This document shows, piece after piece, positions 17,793 through 27,607 of a DNA stretch of 64,000 bases. The translations under genes were made by a program, and so were the position numbers. Source of the stretch: G963701675 sp963701675. GTDB taxonomy: Bacteria > Planctomycetota > Planctomycetia > Gemmatales > Gemmataceae. Under the pieces are notes generated by a model. It searched no databases. It worked only from the letters and a program-made list of their open reading frames with translations, and was not told where the DNA came from. Each line of letters starts with the position of its first letter. Position 1 is the first letter of the stretch. The stretch covers positions 1,240,001-1,304,000 of the forward strand of contig OY969623.1 in the NCBI GenBank assembly GCA_963701675.1, written 5' to 3'.

Positions 17793-20462
17793 ATGCCTGA
17801 CGATAGAACACCCCGAGCAGCGGCCAACCAGCGCAAGTGGCGGGAAGCAAGCAACGCACGCTTCGACCACCATCCGCGGTCCGGGGCAGGACGAACCGTC
17901 TTTTACTACGGCCTAACACTGGCTGCCATTGCGGGGGCAGTGGTCGCACTCTTTCTTTACTTGTCGCGCTCCGGCAAACCGTATTTTCTCGCTCTCGCCG
18001 TCACCGAGTATCACTCTCCGCTGTTTCCTTACAACGCGTACGCACAGCATGACAGCGATGAGCTTCGCAAGTGCTTTGCGGGCGAAGAAGGGTTCACGAC
18101 CCAGGAAAGACAACTTTTTGTCAATGAATTAAACAAGCTCAAGGACCGCAAGGAAAAAACCATCGTTCTGTATGTGCGGGCTTACGGCGTCGGTCGCGGT
18201 GAGAAGGTGTTCATTCTTCTTGCCGATGCCCAACCGAACGACGAATCCACGTGGTACGCGCTCGACGACGCGCTGGCCGCCATTAGCCGATGCCCTGCCG
18301 AAAACAAGTTGTTGCTGTTGGATCTCATGCAACCGATCGCAGATGCACGGCTCGGCATTATTGCGGATGACACCGCAGTCCGTGTCCACGAAGCGCTGGC
18401 GAACATCGCTGACCCTAACCTTCAAGTTTTCTGTGCCTGCGCACCGGGCCAAACATCGCGTATTGCACCCGCGCTCGGACAATCCGTTTTCGGTTACTAC
18501 CTACGGCAAGGGCTGAACGGCGCCGCGGACGGATACGACGAGAAAAACGAACGCAACAATCAGGTATCCGTCGACGAGTTGACGGCGTACGTCAGAGCGC
18601 GTGTTGATCGTTGGGCGCACGACCGGAACAGTCGCCAGACGCCCGTCCTAAAGGGGAATGCCAAGGACTTCAAACTCACCACTTACGATCAGCTTCCGAC
18701 GGTGGCCGAGAGTGTCCCCGCCCTGCCCTATCGAGAAAACGAATGGAAGGCGCGGGATGAATGGTGTGCGCACGGCTACGATCGACTCTTGCCAGGTTCT
18801 TATGGGCAACTGCGTGAGTCTTTACTGCGGGCCGAGCAATGGCGCGCCGGCGGCAAAGAAGTCGATGCCCCGCTAGCCAAGTTTGAAACAATGCTCCATC
18901 CCAGAGATGCCGATGTGCGTGACTTCCTGAAGCGGTTCATAAAGCCGACGGCAGCGGCGTCCGAAACGCCCAAGCCGACCGACGGGAAAAACTCGGAGCC
19001 GCCCCCGGTCCCGTTGCGTCGGCGATTGGCACGCGTCGTTGAAACACTGCCGACCCGCGACGAGAAAAAAGAAGACAAAGACGCCGACGCCGCGGTCAAA
19101 TCGGTGAATGAGCTGCTGGAAAAAGATCCCGAAGCTGTTTCACGCGCGATCACCGACGTACTGGTGTTCGACGTCAAACCGAACGCTCAAGTCTTGCGCT
19201 GGTTCGGGAAGCTCGTCGAGTCGTATACGAAGCCGAATGCCCCGCGCGGCATCTCGCTGACCAAGCAGCTTACGCATTCTGGGTCGAACTTATGCCGCCT
19301 CGACGCGCAGTTTTGGCCAAACCAACCCGCTGAGCGCGGCGTGCAGTTTGCGTTTCAGGCAGTTCAGCGGGCAGACGAACTCGATGCGTTTGACGCCGGT
19401 GTGCTTCGTTGGATTCAACCCGAAACGGACCGAGCCGTGGCGGAATTCAAAGAGGGAGTCAAGCGGCTTTGCGATGCTAAAGAGTCGGGCACTCGCGAAC
19501 AAGCAGAAAAAAGTCTGGAAGCGGCGGCCAACGCCTACACGCGCGCGCTGGCATCGGCAAAGACGATTCGAGAAGCGGAGGCTGCTGCGGACCAGGCGCT
19601 GGCCTGGTTGCCCGACTACCCGCGCTTTCTCCTGAAGTCGGCGGAGCAGCGCCCGGAAGATTGGACCGATTGGCGCGAAGCCGTCGCTCTGGCAGCGCGG
19701 ATGGACGATCTCTTGCTAAACCCGCGCGGTGCGCAGAACTCGGTGGATGAACTACGACAGCGAATCGTGCAACTGTCGGAGATCAGCGAGCGCCTCACGA
19801 CCGGCTTTCAGCGCGGCATCAAGCGACTGTTTCAAGAGAGCGCCGTGCAGGATTCCATGGCGAATCCAGGGCGAAGCGTGGCGCTGCGGGCTGTGCTCTC
19901 GACTCCGTTCACCACGGCGGCCGAGCGGAAGGAGCTTTGGGACGCATGGCGGCGGGAGGAGCTTCGGTTGCAAGAGCTTACCATGGCAAAAGACCAGTCT
20001 GACGACGCGCAAACCACCAAAACGTCGCCTCCGGATGACGCGGACCGCGACGCCAAGACCTGGACGATTCAGGAACTCGAACGTGCGCGCTTGCGTGCGG
20101 AGTACTCCCTGCGCTTGTGGCAACTTGGCGGACTGACGGCCGTATCGATACCTGACGTGCAAGGCAGACTCGAAGCCACCCCGATTGCCGATTTGTCGCA
20201 GGAGATCGATGCGGCGTACCGCGAGGCGCTGGCCAACAGTCGGCTTCAGGCATTCGATCCTGTCGCGGTCAAACTCGCCAAGGTTTGGGCCAACTTATCC
20301 ACGCTGGCGCTCACCGAAAAGCAAGTCGCCCGACAGGTGCGTCTGAGTCGCATTCTCGCTTTCGCGGAAAGCAATGCCGGCACGGGCGTTGAAATCGATC
20401 CATTTCTGTTGGTAAGGCTGCGCCTGGGGAAACCGGACCTGTTGAAAAAATCAGCCGAATAG
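17793..20462 (+). CDS. Membrane-anchored caspase-like protein lacking both catalytic residues (pseudo-caspase 2)
   Basis: 889 residues and a distant paralogue of the protein encoded at 12720: basic N-terminus, one membrane helix at about 36-57, a caspase-like fold over about 60-320, then a long helical region. Shared landmarks are the strand with the catalytic His position (here LYVRAYG, His replaced), the LLLLDLM strand (Cys replaced by Met), GYYLRQGLNGAAD, and the closing YVRARVDRW...QTPVL block. Neither active-site residue remains, so a structural or binding role is likely. The C-terminal half contains the TIQELERARLRAEYSLRLW helix. The ATG at 17793 is chosen because upstream codons read antisense-like sequence inside the previous gene. 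Confidence 0.8.
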   Translation: MPDDRTPRAAANQRKWREASNARFDHHPRSGAGRTVFYYGLTLAAIAGAVVALFLYLSRSGKPYFLALAVTEYHSPLFPYNAYAQHDSDELRKCFAGEEGFTTQERQLFVNELNKLKDRKEKTIVLYVRAYGVGRGEKVFILLADAQPNDESTWYALDDALAAISRCPAENKLLLLDLMQPIADARLGIIADDTAVRVHEALANIADPNLQVFCACAPGQTSRIAPALGQSVFGYYLRQGLNGAADGYDEKNERNNQVSVDELTAYVRARVDRWAHDRNSRQTPVLKGNAKDFKLTTYDQLPTVAESVPALPYRENEWKARDEWCAHGYDRLLPGSYGQLRESLLRAEQWRAGGKEVDAPLAKFETMLHPRDADVRDFLKRFIKPTAAASETPKPTDGKNSEPPPVPLRRRLARVVETLPTRDEKKEDKDADAAVKSVNELLEKDPEAVSRAITDVLVFDVKPNAQVLRWFGKLVESYTKPNAPRGISLTKQLTHSGSNLCRLDAQFWPNQPAERGVQFAFQAVQRADELDAFDAGVLRWIQPETDRAVAEFKEGVKRLCDAKESGTREQAEKSLEAAANAYTRALASAKTIREAEAAADQALAWLPDYPRFLLKSAEQRPEDWTDWREAVALAARMDDLLLNPRGAQNSVDELRQRIVQLSEISERLTTGFQRGIKRLFQESAVQDSMANPGRSVALRAVLSTPFTTAAERKELWDAWRREELRLQELTMAKDQSDDAQTTKTSPPDDADRDAKTWTIQELERARLRAEYSLRLWQLGGLTAVSIPDVQGRLEATPIADLSQEIDAAYREALANSRLQAFDPVAVKLAKVWANLSTLALTEKQVARQVRLSRILAFAESNAGTGVEIDPFLLVRLRLGKPDLLKKSAE

Positions 20463-20559
20463 TAGAATACAACGCCACCGCGCACTTGCTCCACTCAAGG
20501 ACTTGGATGAACCAGCCCCATCTAGTAGCCTCGTTGTTTGATCAGAAAGGGCGACTTTC

Positions 20560-22425
20560 ATGCAACATCGCGTAGTTACCCAGCCAATTAGCAGCCGATG
20601 GACCACAGGTACAATCGGCGCTATCGTCCTAACTACACTTTTCGGCGCCATTCGCGCAAATGAAACTCACGCTCAGGACGACAAGACATGCTATCTGCTC
20701 TGGAGCGCCAACCGACGGGAAGCCGGCTCCCAGGACTTCGGCGAGCTAAGGCTTCGACCGAACGCGCCGGCTCGGCCCATTTATCTTTCCGTCCGTAATC
20801 CCGTCGATCTGGTGACGACCGTCGTCGTTGAACTCTGGGCAGACGGCGAACCTGTCGCCGGCGCGACATCGGAGTTACGCCTCGGCGGCCAAGAAACTAA
20901 ACCCATCGAGTTCAAATTAGAGGCGCCGCCGGCGCCGACGAAAGACCCGGGAGACAAGGCGAGTCCCGCACCGGCCGGCGATCCCAAGGCTACTTGGATG
21001 GATTTGAAAGGCCCACTCGAGATTCGTCTCTACGAGAAGAAAGGCGAAGGCCGAGAACTTGTTGGCCAGGCGAAGACGTTTACCGTCGATTTGGCGCCGA
21101 GCGATGATCTCGTGTCCATATCGGAGAGCGATGTTTCCTTTACACCCGCTTCAGGCACTTCCAAGAGTAAGTTACGCGCCAAAGTAACTGCTACTGACAA
21201 GGTCGGTAGCACCCCGTGCGAAGTCGCCCTGGAAGTCTCGCCCCGTTTCATTTCAGGCTTGAAGCCGCAAAAACCTATCGGCGCAACCCGCGGGAATCTT
21301 GCCGCCGGTCAGTCGCTGGAACTCGTCGCTGCGGACTTGCAATTCAACGAGGGTGCGCCGGCTACCGGTTACTGCTGCGTTTGGATCGACGGTCGCCCGG
21401 GCCCCGTGTTTGCCATCAATTTCCGCAACGGCGGCACACGCCGGGTCATTTTGCCCGTAGTCCGCCTGGAGTGTGATCGATTCGTGCAACCGGGCAAGTT
21501 CCCGGTCGGCGTTGTCGTGGCCAACGCCGGCAACACCGCAGGCCTCAAGACGATGGTCGGCATCGACCGCAACAAGAACGGCGCATATGAAGCGGATGAA
21601 GAGATCGCGCTGGCGGGAATCGTTGACAAAAAGATCCGGTTCAGCCCGACCAGTAAGGACGGCGCCCTCTTGTTTCAGGCGACGGCAAAGGAATGGGTCT
21701 ATGACTTCAACATGAGCGACACGGTCGGTGATTGTACGGTTCGAGCCCGGCTGATGAGAAATGACCGGGAAGAACGAGTACTCAGCACAATGGGCGCCGA
21801 GACGAATGAAGTCGTTCAGACGGTCGTCTTCGACGGCACCAAGCCCGTGGATGTCAAGATTGAGGCGCCAAAGAAGGCACAACGAGGCAAGCCACTCGCC
21901 ATCACCGCCCGGGGCCGTGATGATGAATCGAAAATCAACAAGGTTCAGTTCTTCGTGGGCAAACCCGCGGGTGACAAGGCGCCGATGGGCGCAGAACTAG
22001 TCGATGCAGACGCCGCCAACCCCGATCGCACCGTGTGGCGGGCGGATGTACCGCTGAAGCCGGACCAGAAACTCGTCGAGCTGAGCGTGCAATTCACCAA
22101 CGGGGTGGGCCTGACCGAGTTCGACAGCATCAAGATCGAGTTGGTTGACGCGGAACCGGCTACAACCGGCAACATCAAGGGCACAATCGTGAACCGAGAC
22201 AACGAAGGCCAACCCGGCACCATGGTGACGCTGGTCGATTCCGACAAGAAGGAAAAAGCGAAAACGAAGACCGATGACAAAGGCATGTTCGAGTTCAAGG
22301 ACCTGCCGCCCGGGACTTATATCGTCAACGCCAGGCGAGGCGCGTCGGGGAACTCCGGCAGCGGTTCCGCCGCCGTCGCCGCAGGGAAGACGACGGAAAT
22401 CAAGATCGAAATCAAGCGTTTCTAA
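20560..22425 (+). CDS. Secreted Ig-like / carboxypeptidase-regulatory-like protein of the T6SS locus
   Basis: 621 residues. An N-terminal signal-type segment (IGAIVLTTLFGAIRANETHAQ) predicts export. Beta-rich domains follow: RPIYLSVRNPVDLVTTVVVELW, an Ala/Pro linker at about 120-145, then an Ig-like module around VDVKIEAPKKAQRGKPL. The last 80 residues form a carboxypeptidase regulatory-like / Cna-B fold (IKGTIVNRDNEGQPG, KGMFEFKDLPPGTYIV). The gene sits between pseudo-caspase 2 and tssK on the same strand. No lipobox Cys is seen, so it is not an obvious TssJ lipoprotein, but a periplasmic structural role in the apparatus is plausible. GNKNGAYEADEE-like acidic loop (IDRNKNGAYEADEE) may bind calcium. 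Confidence 0.75.
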   Translation: MQHRVVTQPISSRWTTGTIGAIVLTTLFGAIRANETHAQDDKTCYLLWSANRREAGSQDFGELRLRPNAPARPIYLSVRNPVDLVTTVVVELWADGEPVAGATSELRLGGQETKPIEFKLEAPPAPTKDPGDKASPAPAGDPKATWMDLKGPLEIRLYEKKGEGRELVGQAKTFTVDLAPSDDLVSISESDVSFTPASGTSKSKLRAKVTATDKVGSTPCEVALEVSPRFISGLKPQKPIGATRGNLAAGQSLELVAADLQFNEGAPATGYCCVWIDGRPGPVFAINFRNGGTRRVILPVVRLECDRFVQPGKFPVGVVVANAGNTAGLKTMVGIDRNKNGAYEADEEIALAGIVDKKIRFSPTSKDGALLFQATAKEWVYDFNMSDTVGDCTVRARLMRNDREERVLSTMGAETNEVVQTVVFDGTKPVDVKIEAPKKAQRGKPLAITARGRDDESKINKVQFFVGKPAGDKAPMGAELVDADAANPDRTVWRADVPLKPDQKLVELSVQFTNGVGLTEFDSIKIELVDAEPATTGNIKGTIVNRDNEGQPGTMVTLVDSDKKEKAKTKTDDKGMFEFKDLPPGTYIVNARRGASGNSGSGSAAVAAGKTTEIKIEIKRF

Positions 22426-22456
22426 TGGCCCCTTAAGCTGATTGGATGCATGTTTA

Positions 22457-22496
22457 GCCGCGGTTCGCAGAACCGCGCGGCTCTGCGAACCGCGGC
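22457..22496. repeat. Strong hairpin upstream of tssK
   Basis: Perfect 15-base arms GCCGCGGTTCGCAGA and TCTGCGAACCGCGGC separated by ten bases, between the preceding gene and the tssK ribosome binding site. A smaller nested hairpin (CGGTTC, GAACCG) overlaps the left arm. It may be a dispersed repeat, a processing site, or an attenuator reducing tssK expression relative to upstream genes. Confidence 0.7.
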
Positions 22497-22524
22497 CAAG
22501 CACTACACGGAGAACGGCGAACGC

Positions 22525-23970
22525 ATGACGGCTCGACCCGTCCATTGGCACGAGGGGATGTTTCTGCGGCCGCACCACTTTCAGGCGGCACAGCAACATT
22601 GGCACTACTGGGCCAACCTCAATGAAAAGTGGGACCAGCACTACAACTGGGGTCTGCGCCAAGTAGAGATCGACCCGGAAGCACTCGGAAATTACCGTTT
22701 TGTGGTGCGCTCCGTCAAGGCCCGGCTTCGCGATGGAACCTTGGTTGCCGCGCCGGAAGAAGGCGCCCTGCCCGAGGTCGATTTGAAACCCGCGTTTGAG
22801 CGCGAAGCAAGCGTCGACGTGTTTCTGGCCGTGCCCACGCGGAGCGCTCGAAAAGCCAACGTGGCCGGCAACGGAAATGAAAGCGGGCGCTACCTATTGG
22901 CGGAAGAGCCTGTCGAAGACGAAAACACCGGCACCAATCCCCAGCCGATTCAAATGCGCCAGCTGAACTGGCGCGTCCTCCTTTCGACACAGGACCACGC
23001 CGGCTTTGAAGTGCTTCGCATCGCCCGACTTCAAAAAACATCCAGCGGCGAAGCCGTCCCGGAACTGGACGAAACCTACATTCCACCCGTCGTTGCCTGC
23101 GACGCCTGGAAGCCGCTCTATGCAGGGATCTTGCAAGAACTCTACGATCGCTTCGGCAAGCGCATCGAGCTTTTGGCCACGCAAGTCGTGTCTCGCCGCA
23201 TTTCGTTCGACAGCCAAGGTCAGGGGGATCCGGCCATACTGGCTCAGCTTTCGGCACTCAACGAGGGTTATGCGCTTCTAAGCGGCCTTGCCTTTGCCCA
23301 GGGCGTGCATCCCTTCGTCGCCTACCTGGAACTTTGTCGGTTGGTCGGGCGTCTGGCTATACACGGCGCCAGTCGTCGAACGCCCGACGATCTACCGCGC
23401 TATGACCACGATGATCTCGGCGGATGCTTCTACCGACTGCGGCGCTTGATCGACGACCTCCTGCGCGGCATCGTCGAGCCGGAGTATAAGGAACGTTCGT
23501 TTGTGGGGGCCGGACTGCGCATGCAGGTGTCACTGGAGCCCGCCTGGCTCGAGTCGATTTGGCAGATGTACGTCGGCGTGCTGGGTCCGCCCGGCTTCAC
23601 TGCGGAAGAATGCAATCGGCTGCTTACGCGATCGAATGCGCTCGACATGAAGATCGGCAGTTCCGATCGCGTGGAGCAAATCTTCGTGCGCGGCGAAGCC
23701 GGCCTTCGTTTCACACTGAGCCCGCGGCCGCCGAGAGCGCTGCCGCTTCGGCCGGGCCTGACCTATTTCCAAGTCAGTCGTGAGTCGCAACCTAAAGAAT
23801 GGGAGAATGTCCAAAGGGAGTTGACGCTCGCCATTCGCCTGAACGAGAACCGAATTGCCGGCAAGATTGACGGACAACGGCAGCTTTCGATTCGAACTGA
23901 GAGTGGCCAGAATCTGTCGCTTGAGTTCACGTTGTACGTGGTTCCGCAGGAGAAAGCGCCGGCAGCTTAG
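22525..23970 (+). CDS. tssK: TssK, T6SS baseplate protein
   Basis: 481 residues, close to the usual length. The signature WHEGMFLRPHHFQ near the N-terminus identifies the family; further landmarks are FVAYLELCRLVGRLAI in the middle domain and the C-terminal receptor-like domain around LPLRPGLTYFQV and ESGQNLSLEFTLYVV. TssK trimers join the baseplate to the membrane complex through TssL and TssM, both encoded next. The ATG at 22525 is preceded by GGAG; codons upstream of it run through the hairpin repeat and are not part of the protein. Confidence 0.95.
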   Translation: MTARPVHWHEGMFLRPHHFQAAQQHWHYWANLNEKWDQHYNWGLRQVEIDPEALGNYRFVVRSVKARLRDGTLVAAPEEGALPEVDLKPAFEREASVDVFLAVPTRSARKANVAGNGNESGRYLLAEEPVEDENTGTNPQPIQMRQLNWRVLLSTQDHAGFEVLRIARLQKTSSGEAVPELDETYIPPVVACDAWKPLYAGILQELYDRFGKRIELLATQVVSRRISFDSQGQGDPAILAQLSALNEGYALLSGLAFAQGVHPFVAYLELCRLVGRLAIHGASRRTPDDLPRYDHDDLGGCFYRLRRLIDDLLRGIVEPEYKERSFVGAGLRMQVSLEPAWLESIWQMYVGVLGPPGFTAEECNRLLTRSNALDMKIGSSDRVEQIFVRGEAGLRFTLSPRPPRALPLRPGLTYFQVSRESQPKEWENVQRELTLAIRLNENRIAGKIDGQRQLSIRTESGQNLSLEFTLYVVPQEKAPAA

Positions 23971-24001
23971 TGGTTCGGAATACGAAGGAGCTTGGTTCGA
24001 C

Positions 24002-24685
24002 ATGCGCCCGGAGATGGCGAAGCTCGTATACCCGGTGTTTCACTACGGCCTGCAATTGAAGGACCGCTTGGACCGGGGCGAGCCATTGGATCTGGAAACC
24101 GAACAGGGAAAGCTTCGCGGCTATTTGCAGAGCGAAATGGAAGCGCGCCGCTACCCGGAATACGCCGGCGATAGCGGGGTAGGCTCTGGCGGCAGCTCCA
24201 TTCAAGGTTTCGACCGCCGAGGCAAGGATGGATTTTTGGGACCGCGCTACGCGCTGGCCTGTTGGCTCGACGAACTGTTCATCCTCCACTCACCGTGGCA
24301 ACGATCCTGGGCAGAACGTAGCCTGGAAACCGCACTCTACGGCAGTCGAGACCGCGCCTTTCGTTTCTGGGATCAGGCACGCCGGTCCGAAGCGCGAACC
24401 GGGGAAGACGCACTTGAAGTGTTCTACTTATGCGTCTTGCTGGGCTTTCGTGGCGACTACCGTGATGACCCGACGAAACTGGACGCTTGGGTGTCGACGG
24501 TGCGAACTCGGCTCAACCGCCGCCAAGGGGAAGAATGGTCTGCCCCTGACGCCTTGGATCCGCCGACCGACGTGCCGCCGCGAGTCGGGCGCGCCCGATT
24601 CCAGCGGACCGCACTCTATCTGTCGGTGACGTTCCTGGTTACCATTTTCGTGATTGCGTTCGTTCTCGTATCCTGGGGCCGGTGA
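24002..24685 (+). CDS. tssL: TssL (DotU-like), T6SS membrane-complex protein
   Basis: 227 residues. DotU/IcmH landmarks: KLVYPVFHYGLQLKDR, a cytoplasmic helical domain with LGPRYALACWLDELF and WAERSLETALYG, and FYLCVLLGFRGDY. A single membrane helix (about 202-224) ends the protein, giving the usual C-tail anchored topology without a peptidoglycan-binding extension. It should contact TssK and TssM. GAAGGAG lies about 11 bases before the ATG, and the stop codon overlaps a GTG start of the next gene. Confidence 0.93.
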   Translation: MRPEMAKLVYPVFHYGLQLKDRLDRGEPLDLETEQGKLRGYLQSEMEARRYPEYAGDSGVGSGGSSIQGFDRRGKDGFLGPRYALACWLDELFILHSPWQRSWAERSLETALYGSRDRAFRFWDQARRSEARTGEDALEVFYLCVLLGFRGDYRDDPTKLDAWVSTVRTRLNRRQGEEWSAPDALDPPTDVPPRVGRARFQRTALYLSVTFLVTIFVIAFVLVSWGR

Positions 24686-26321
24686 GTTCACACGGATCGA
24701 TGGCATTCTTTTCCAAGATTTGGGCCGGCATCAAATGGGTGCTCGGCTTCGTTCACCCGGCATTTGCTTGGGCCGGCGGTTGGCGCCGGCATTCGAAGGC
24801 AATCCTTTGGGTACTTCATTTCGTGATCTTGGCCGCGATTCTGGTCGGCCTGGCGTTTGTCAACCAGTACTTTCGAAAGTCGACCTGCCGGACCTTGGCT
24901 GGCTCTTGCGTGAGTACCTTTGGCTCCCGTTGATTTTTCTTGGTGTTTACGCATTGATTTGGGGTCTCGTGTGGATTTGGCTCATCCTGTCTGCCGGGGT
25001 CGAAGCGAGTCACTTCCCTGACATCGACGAGGCCTGGAACGAGGCCGTTCGCGCCCTGAACCATGCGGGAATCGACCTCCGCGATGTGCCCCTTTTCATG
25101 GTGCTAGGTCGCTCCGAAAGCAACGAAGAGTCGTTGTTTCAAGCCGCCGGTATTCAATACGCCGTTCATCGCGCTCCGCCACGCCGTGATGCGGCCGTCC
25201 ATGTCTACGGGAACCGCGACGCCGTCTATGTGACATGTCCCGCTGCGTCGTTGATGGGCCGGCAAGCGGCGGTGCTGAGCGGCGAAGTGAGCGCCGGACC
25301 GGCGGGTAACGGCGACGGTGCCGCGGAGTTCGATCCGGGAAAAACGTTGACGCCGCAAGGCCGCGCCGAAGACGTTCGCATGATTCTCATTCAAGCCAAA
25401 CAAGAAAAGCGCGAACTCAGCGACGAAGAAAACGAAAAGATCCGCCAACTCGTCGCCGACGACGAAGCTGAAGCTGCCCAACGTCAAGGCAAAGCGCGGT
25501 CCATGCTGCTTCAGGACGGCGGCGAACGCGAGCGTCTCACCGCGCGGCTCCGGCACCTGTGCCGCCTCGTCGTGCGTGACCGCAGCCCTTACTGTCCGAT
25601 CAATGGAATTCTGTTAGTGATTCCCGTCGCCGCCACCGACAGCGAGGAAGACGCCAACCAAACGGGCAAGCTGTGCCAGTACGACGTCCGTGCTATTCGC
25701 CAAGTCATGCAGACGCGCTGCCCCGTGTTCGCGCTGGTCGGCGATCTTGAATCTCTGCCGGGCAACAGTTTTCGGGAGTTCGCCGAGCGATTCCCGGAGG
25801 CGGATCGCGCTCGCCGGGTCGGCCAGCGTTTTCCATTGGTTCCCGACATTAATCCATCCGAGTTGGAACCCAAGATCGATGAAGCCGCGGCTTTCGTGTG
25901 CAACTCCATCATTCCCAATTGGGTATACAAGCGGTTCCGGCTCGAAAAAGCCGGTAGGGAAAGCCTCGAGACCGCTCTCCAGGGCAACTGCCGTTTGTTT
26001 CAGTTCATGTACCAGATGTGGGAACGCCAACACCGGCTGGGCCGGATCATCGCGCGCGGCGTGATTCCGGAAGACGGCAGCCCGCCGCTTTTCGGCGGCT
26101 GCTACCTGGGCGGGACGGGCCGCGACAAACGCGAGCAGGCCTTCGTCGCCGGCGTCTTTCAACGCCTCCTCCTCGACCAAAACGTCGTCTCTTGGACCGA
26201 CGATGCGGTGGCGGAAGATGCCGCGTATCGCCGTGGAACTGTGCTACAGATCGTCGCCATGGTGGTTGCCATCGCGGCGACGGTGGGAATTGCGTACTGG
26301 CGCTTCAAAGGGAAGAGCTAG
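24682..26321 (+). CDS. tssM: Shortened TssM/IcmF-like protein with degenerate P-loop (one internal frameshift)
   Basis: About 540 residues after correcting one shift near nt 24880, versus more than 1,100 in usual TssM. Two N-terminal membrane helices (KAILWVLHFVILAAILVG and EYLWLPLIFLGVYALIWG) precede a TssM-like NTPase region: LFMVLGRSESNEESLFQAAG sits where a GxxGxGKT P-loop is expected but lacks Gly-Lys-Ser/Thr; RSPYCPINGILLVI and CPVFALVGDLESLPG match later family blocks. A third membrane helix (TVLQIVAMVVAIAATVGIAYW) is followed by only a few residues, so the periplasmic domain is absent. The start is either the GTG at 24682 overlapping the tssL stop, or the ATG at 24700. Confidence 0.8.
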
Positions 26322-26368
26322 ACGGCTTTTCGAATGGCGGGCAGGTCCTTCACGTCGCGCTCATGCCG

Positions 26369-26402
26369 CGACGCTCGCCAAGGGTGTGGAGGGCGAGCGT
26401 CG
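26369..26402. terminator. Hairpin between convergent genes
   Basis: Perfect 11-base arms CGACGCTCGCC and GGCGAGCGTCG around a 12-base loop, placed between the converging ends of tssM and the DUF1559 gene. It lacks a long T tract, so it is a weak or processing-type terminator at best. Confidence 0.45.
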
Positions 26403-26429
26403 GACCGTACCTCGCGTAATTGGTGTTAG

Positions 26430-27476
26430 CTACGGGGGGCTCACCGGTTCGTTCTTATTTCGCGAGCACAGTTCCGGGAGGATGCTGTCCACGGAGAAGG
26501 TGAAGAACTTGGCCGAGCCATCGCCCAGCAAGAAGTTTGTCCCGTTCGGGTGCATGCTCCAAAAGTGGGAAGAATCGCAACCGTTCGTTGCCGTCCCGTA
26601 TTTCACGCCGATCTTGTTGTTCACATCGGCAGGATCACAATTGTAGCCGCCGCCGCTTGGATTCGGCGGTTTCGTCAAGAACTTGAGGTAATAATCGGTT
26701 TCGCGGGCGCCGAGAATTACGTCCCCGGTGCCGCTGCCGTAGGTGTTGTCATATCCAGCACCGGCGAACCACCAACCGAAAATCAGATCCTGGCTCGGGG
26801 GCCGCTCGCCAACCATGAACGTATTAGAAAGTCCGTCTGTGACTTCGCTAAAGCGCACGGGCTTCAAGCCGTATAGCTTGTTGCAATGGAAGAACATGCC
26901 GTTCTTGTTTAGCTTAATCGCATCGGTGGACGGCACTAAGTCGCCCTTTAGTCCACTCACACCCAGGTACGCAGTCAATCCGATGGTCAGCGGCTTGCCA
27001 CCGTATTGGTAGGTGTAACTCTGGAGGGTCCGTGTGTCGGACGGACACGCCCAAATCGTCAAGAACTTTTCCAGCGCGGGATTTGGCCCGTACGAACCCA
27101 TTCCCCACGGCCAGGTTTTGCCGGACTTCGCGTAATCATCGGCCATCTTGTAGAGCGGCGCTTGCTCGTAGTACGGCATTAAGCAGGCCATCCAACTCCA
27201 AAACGGATAGTAGCCCTGAGGTGCGTTGCTGGTTGGCCCCGGGTTCGGTATTTGGTACCGGTCGTGAACTCCGGGGGGAATTGATCCGTGAGAGTCCTGG
27301 TAGCTGTGGATGGCCGTGCCGACTTGCTTCATATTGTTGATGCATCGTGTGCGATTGGCCGCGTCACGTACTTTTTGGACTGCTGGCAACAGAAGCGCGA
27401 TGAGGATGCCGATAATGGCAATCACAACTAGTAGCTCGATCAAGGTGAAGCCCTGACGGCGGGATGGAGTCTTCAC
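26430..27476 (-). CDS. DUF1559 pseudopilin-like protein
   Basis: 348 residues with an N-terminal prepilin cleavage/methylation motif (RRQGFTLIELLVVIAIIGIL) and the DUF1559 body that is greatly expanded in planctomycetes (TRCINNMKQVGTAIHSY, the C-terminal HPNGTNFLLGDGSAKFF). The protein is probably processed by a prepilin peptidase and placed in the envelope; its job is unknown. The GTG start at 27476 is supported by GGAGGAT upstream. It is divergent from the XRE-ATPase gene. Confidence 0.92.
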   Translation of the reverse strand: MKTPSRRQGFTLIELLVVIAIIGILIALLLPAVQKVRDAANRTRCINNMKQVGTAIHSYQDSHGSIPPGVHDRYQIPNPGPTSNAPQGYYPFWSWMACLMPYYEQAPLYKMADDYAKSGKTWPWGMGSYGPNPALEKFLTIWACPSDTRTLQSYTYQYGGKPLTIGLTAYLGVSGLKGDLVPSTDAIKLNKNGMFFHCNKLYGLKPVRFSEVTDGLSNTFMVGERPPSQDLIFGWWFAGAGYDNTYGSGTGDVILGARETDYYLKFLTKPPNPSGGGYNCDPADVNNKIGVKYGTATNGCDSSHFWSMHPNGTNFLLGDGSAKFFTFSVDSILPELCSRNKNEPVSPP

Positions 27477-27607
27477 GTTAGATCCTCCGAGTCTGTGAAA
27501 ACGGATCTCTCACGCAATTGAGCATATTTAGCGTACCCTATCATGGGGGAATACAATAAGAAAGTCGCCCCTCACCAGTCGCAGGCTGGTCGCAGAGAGG
27601 TCGAATT

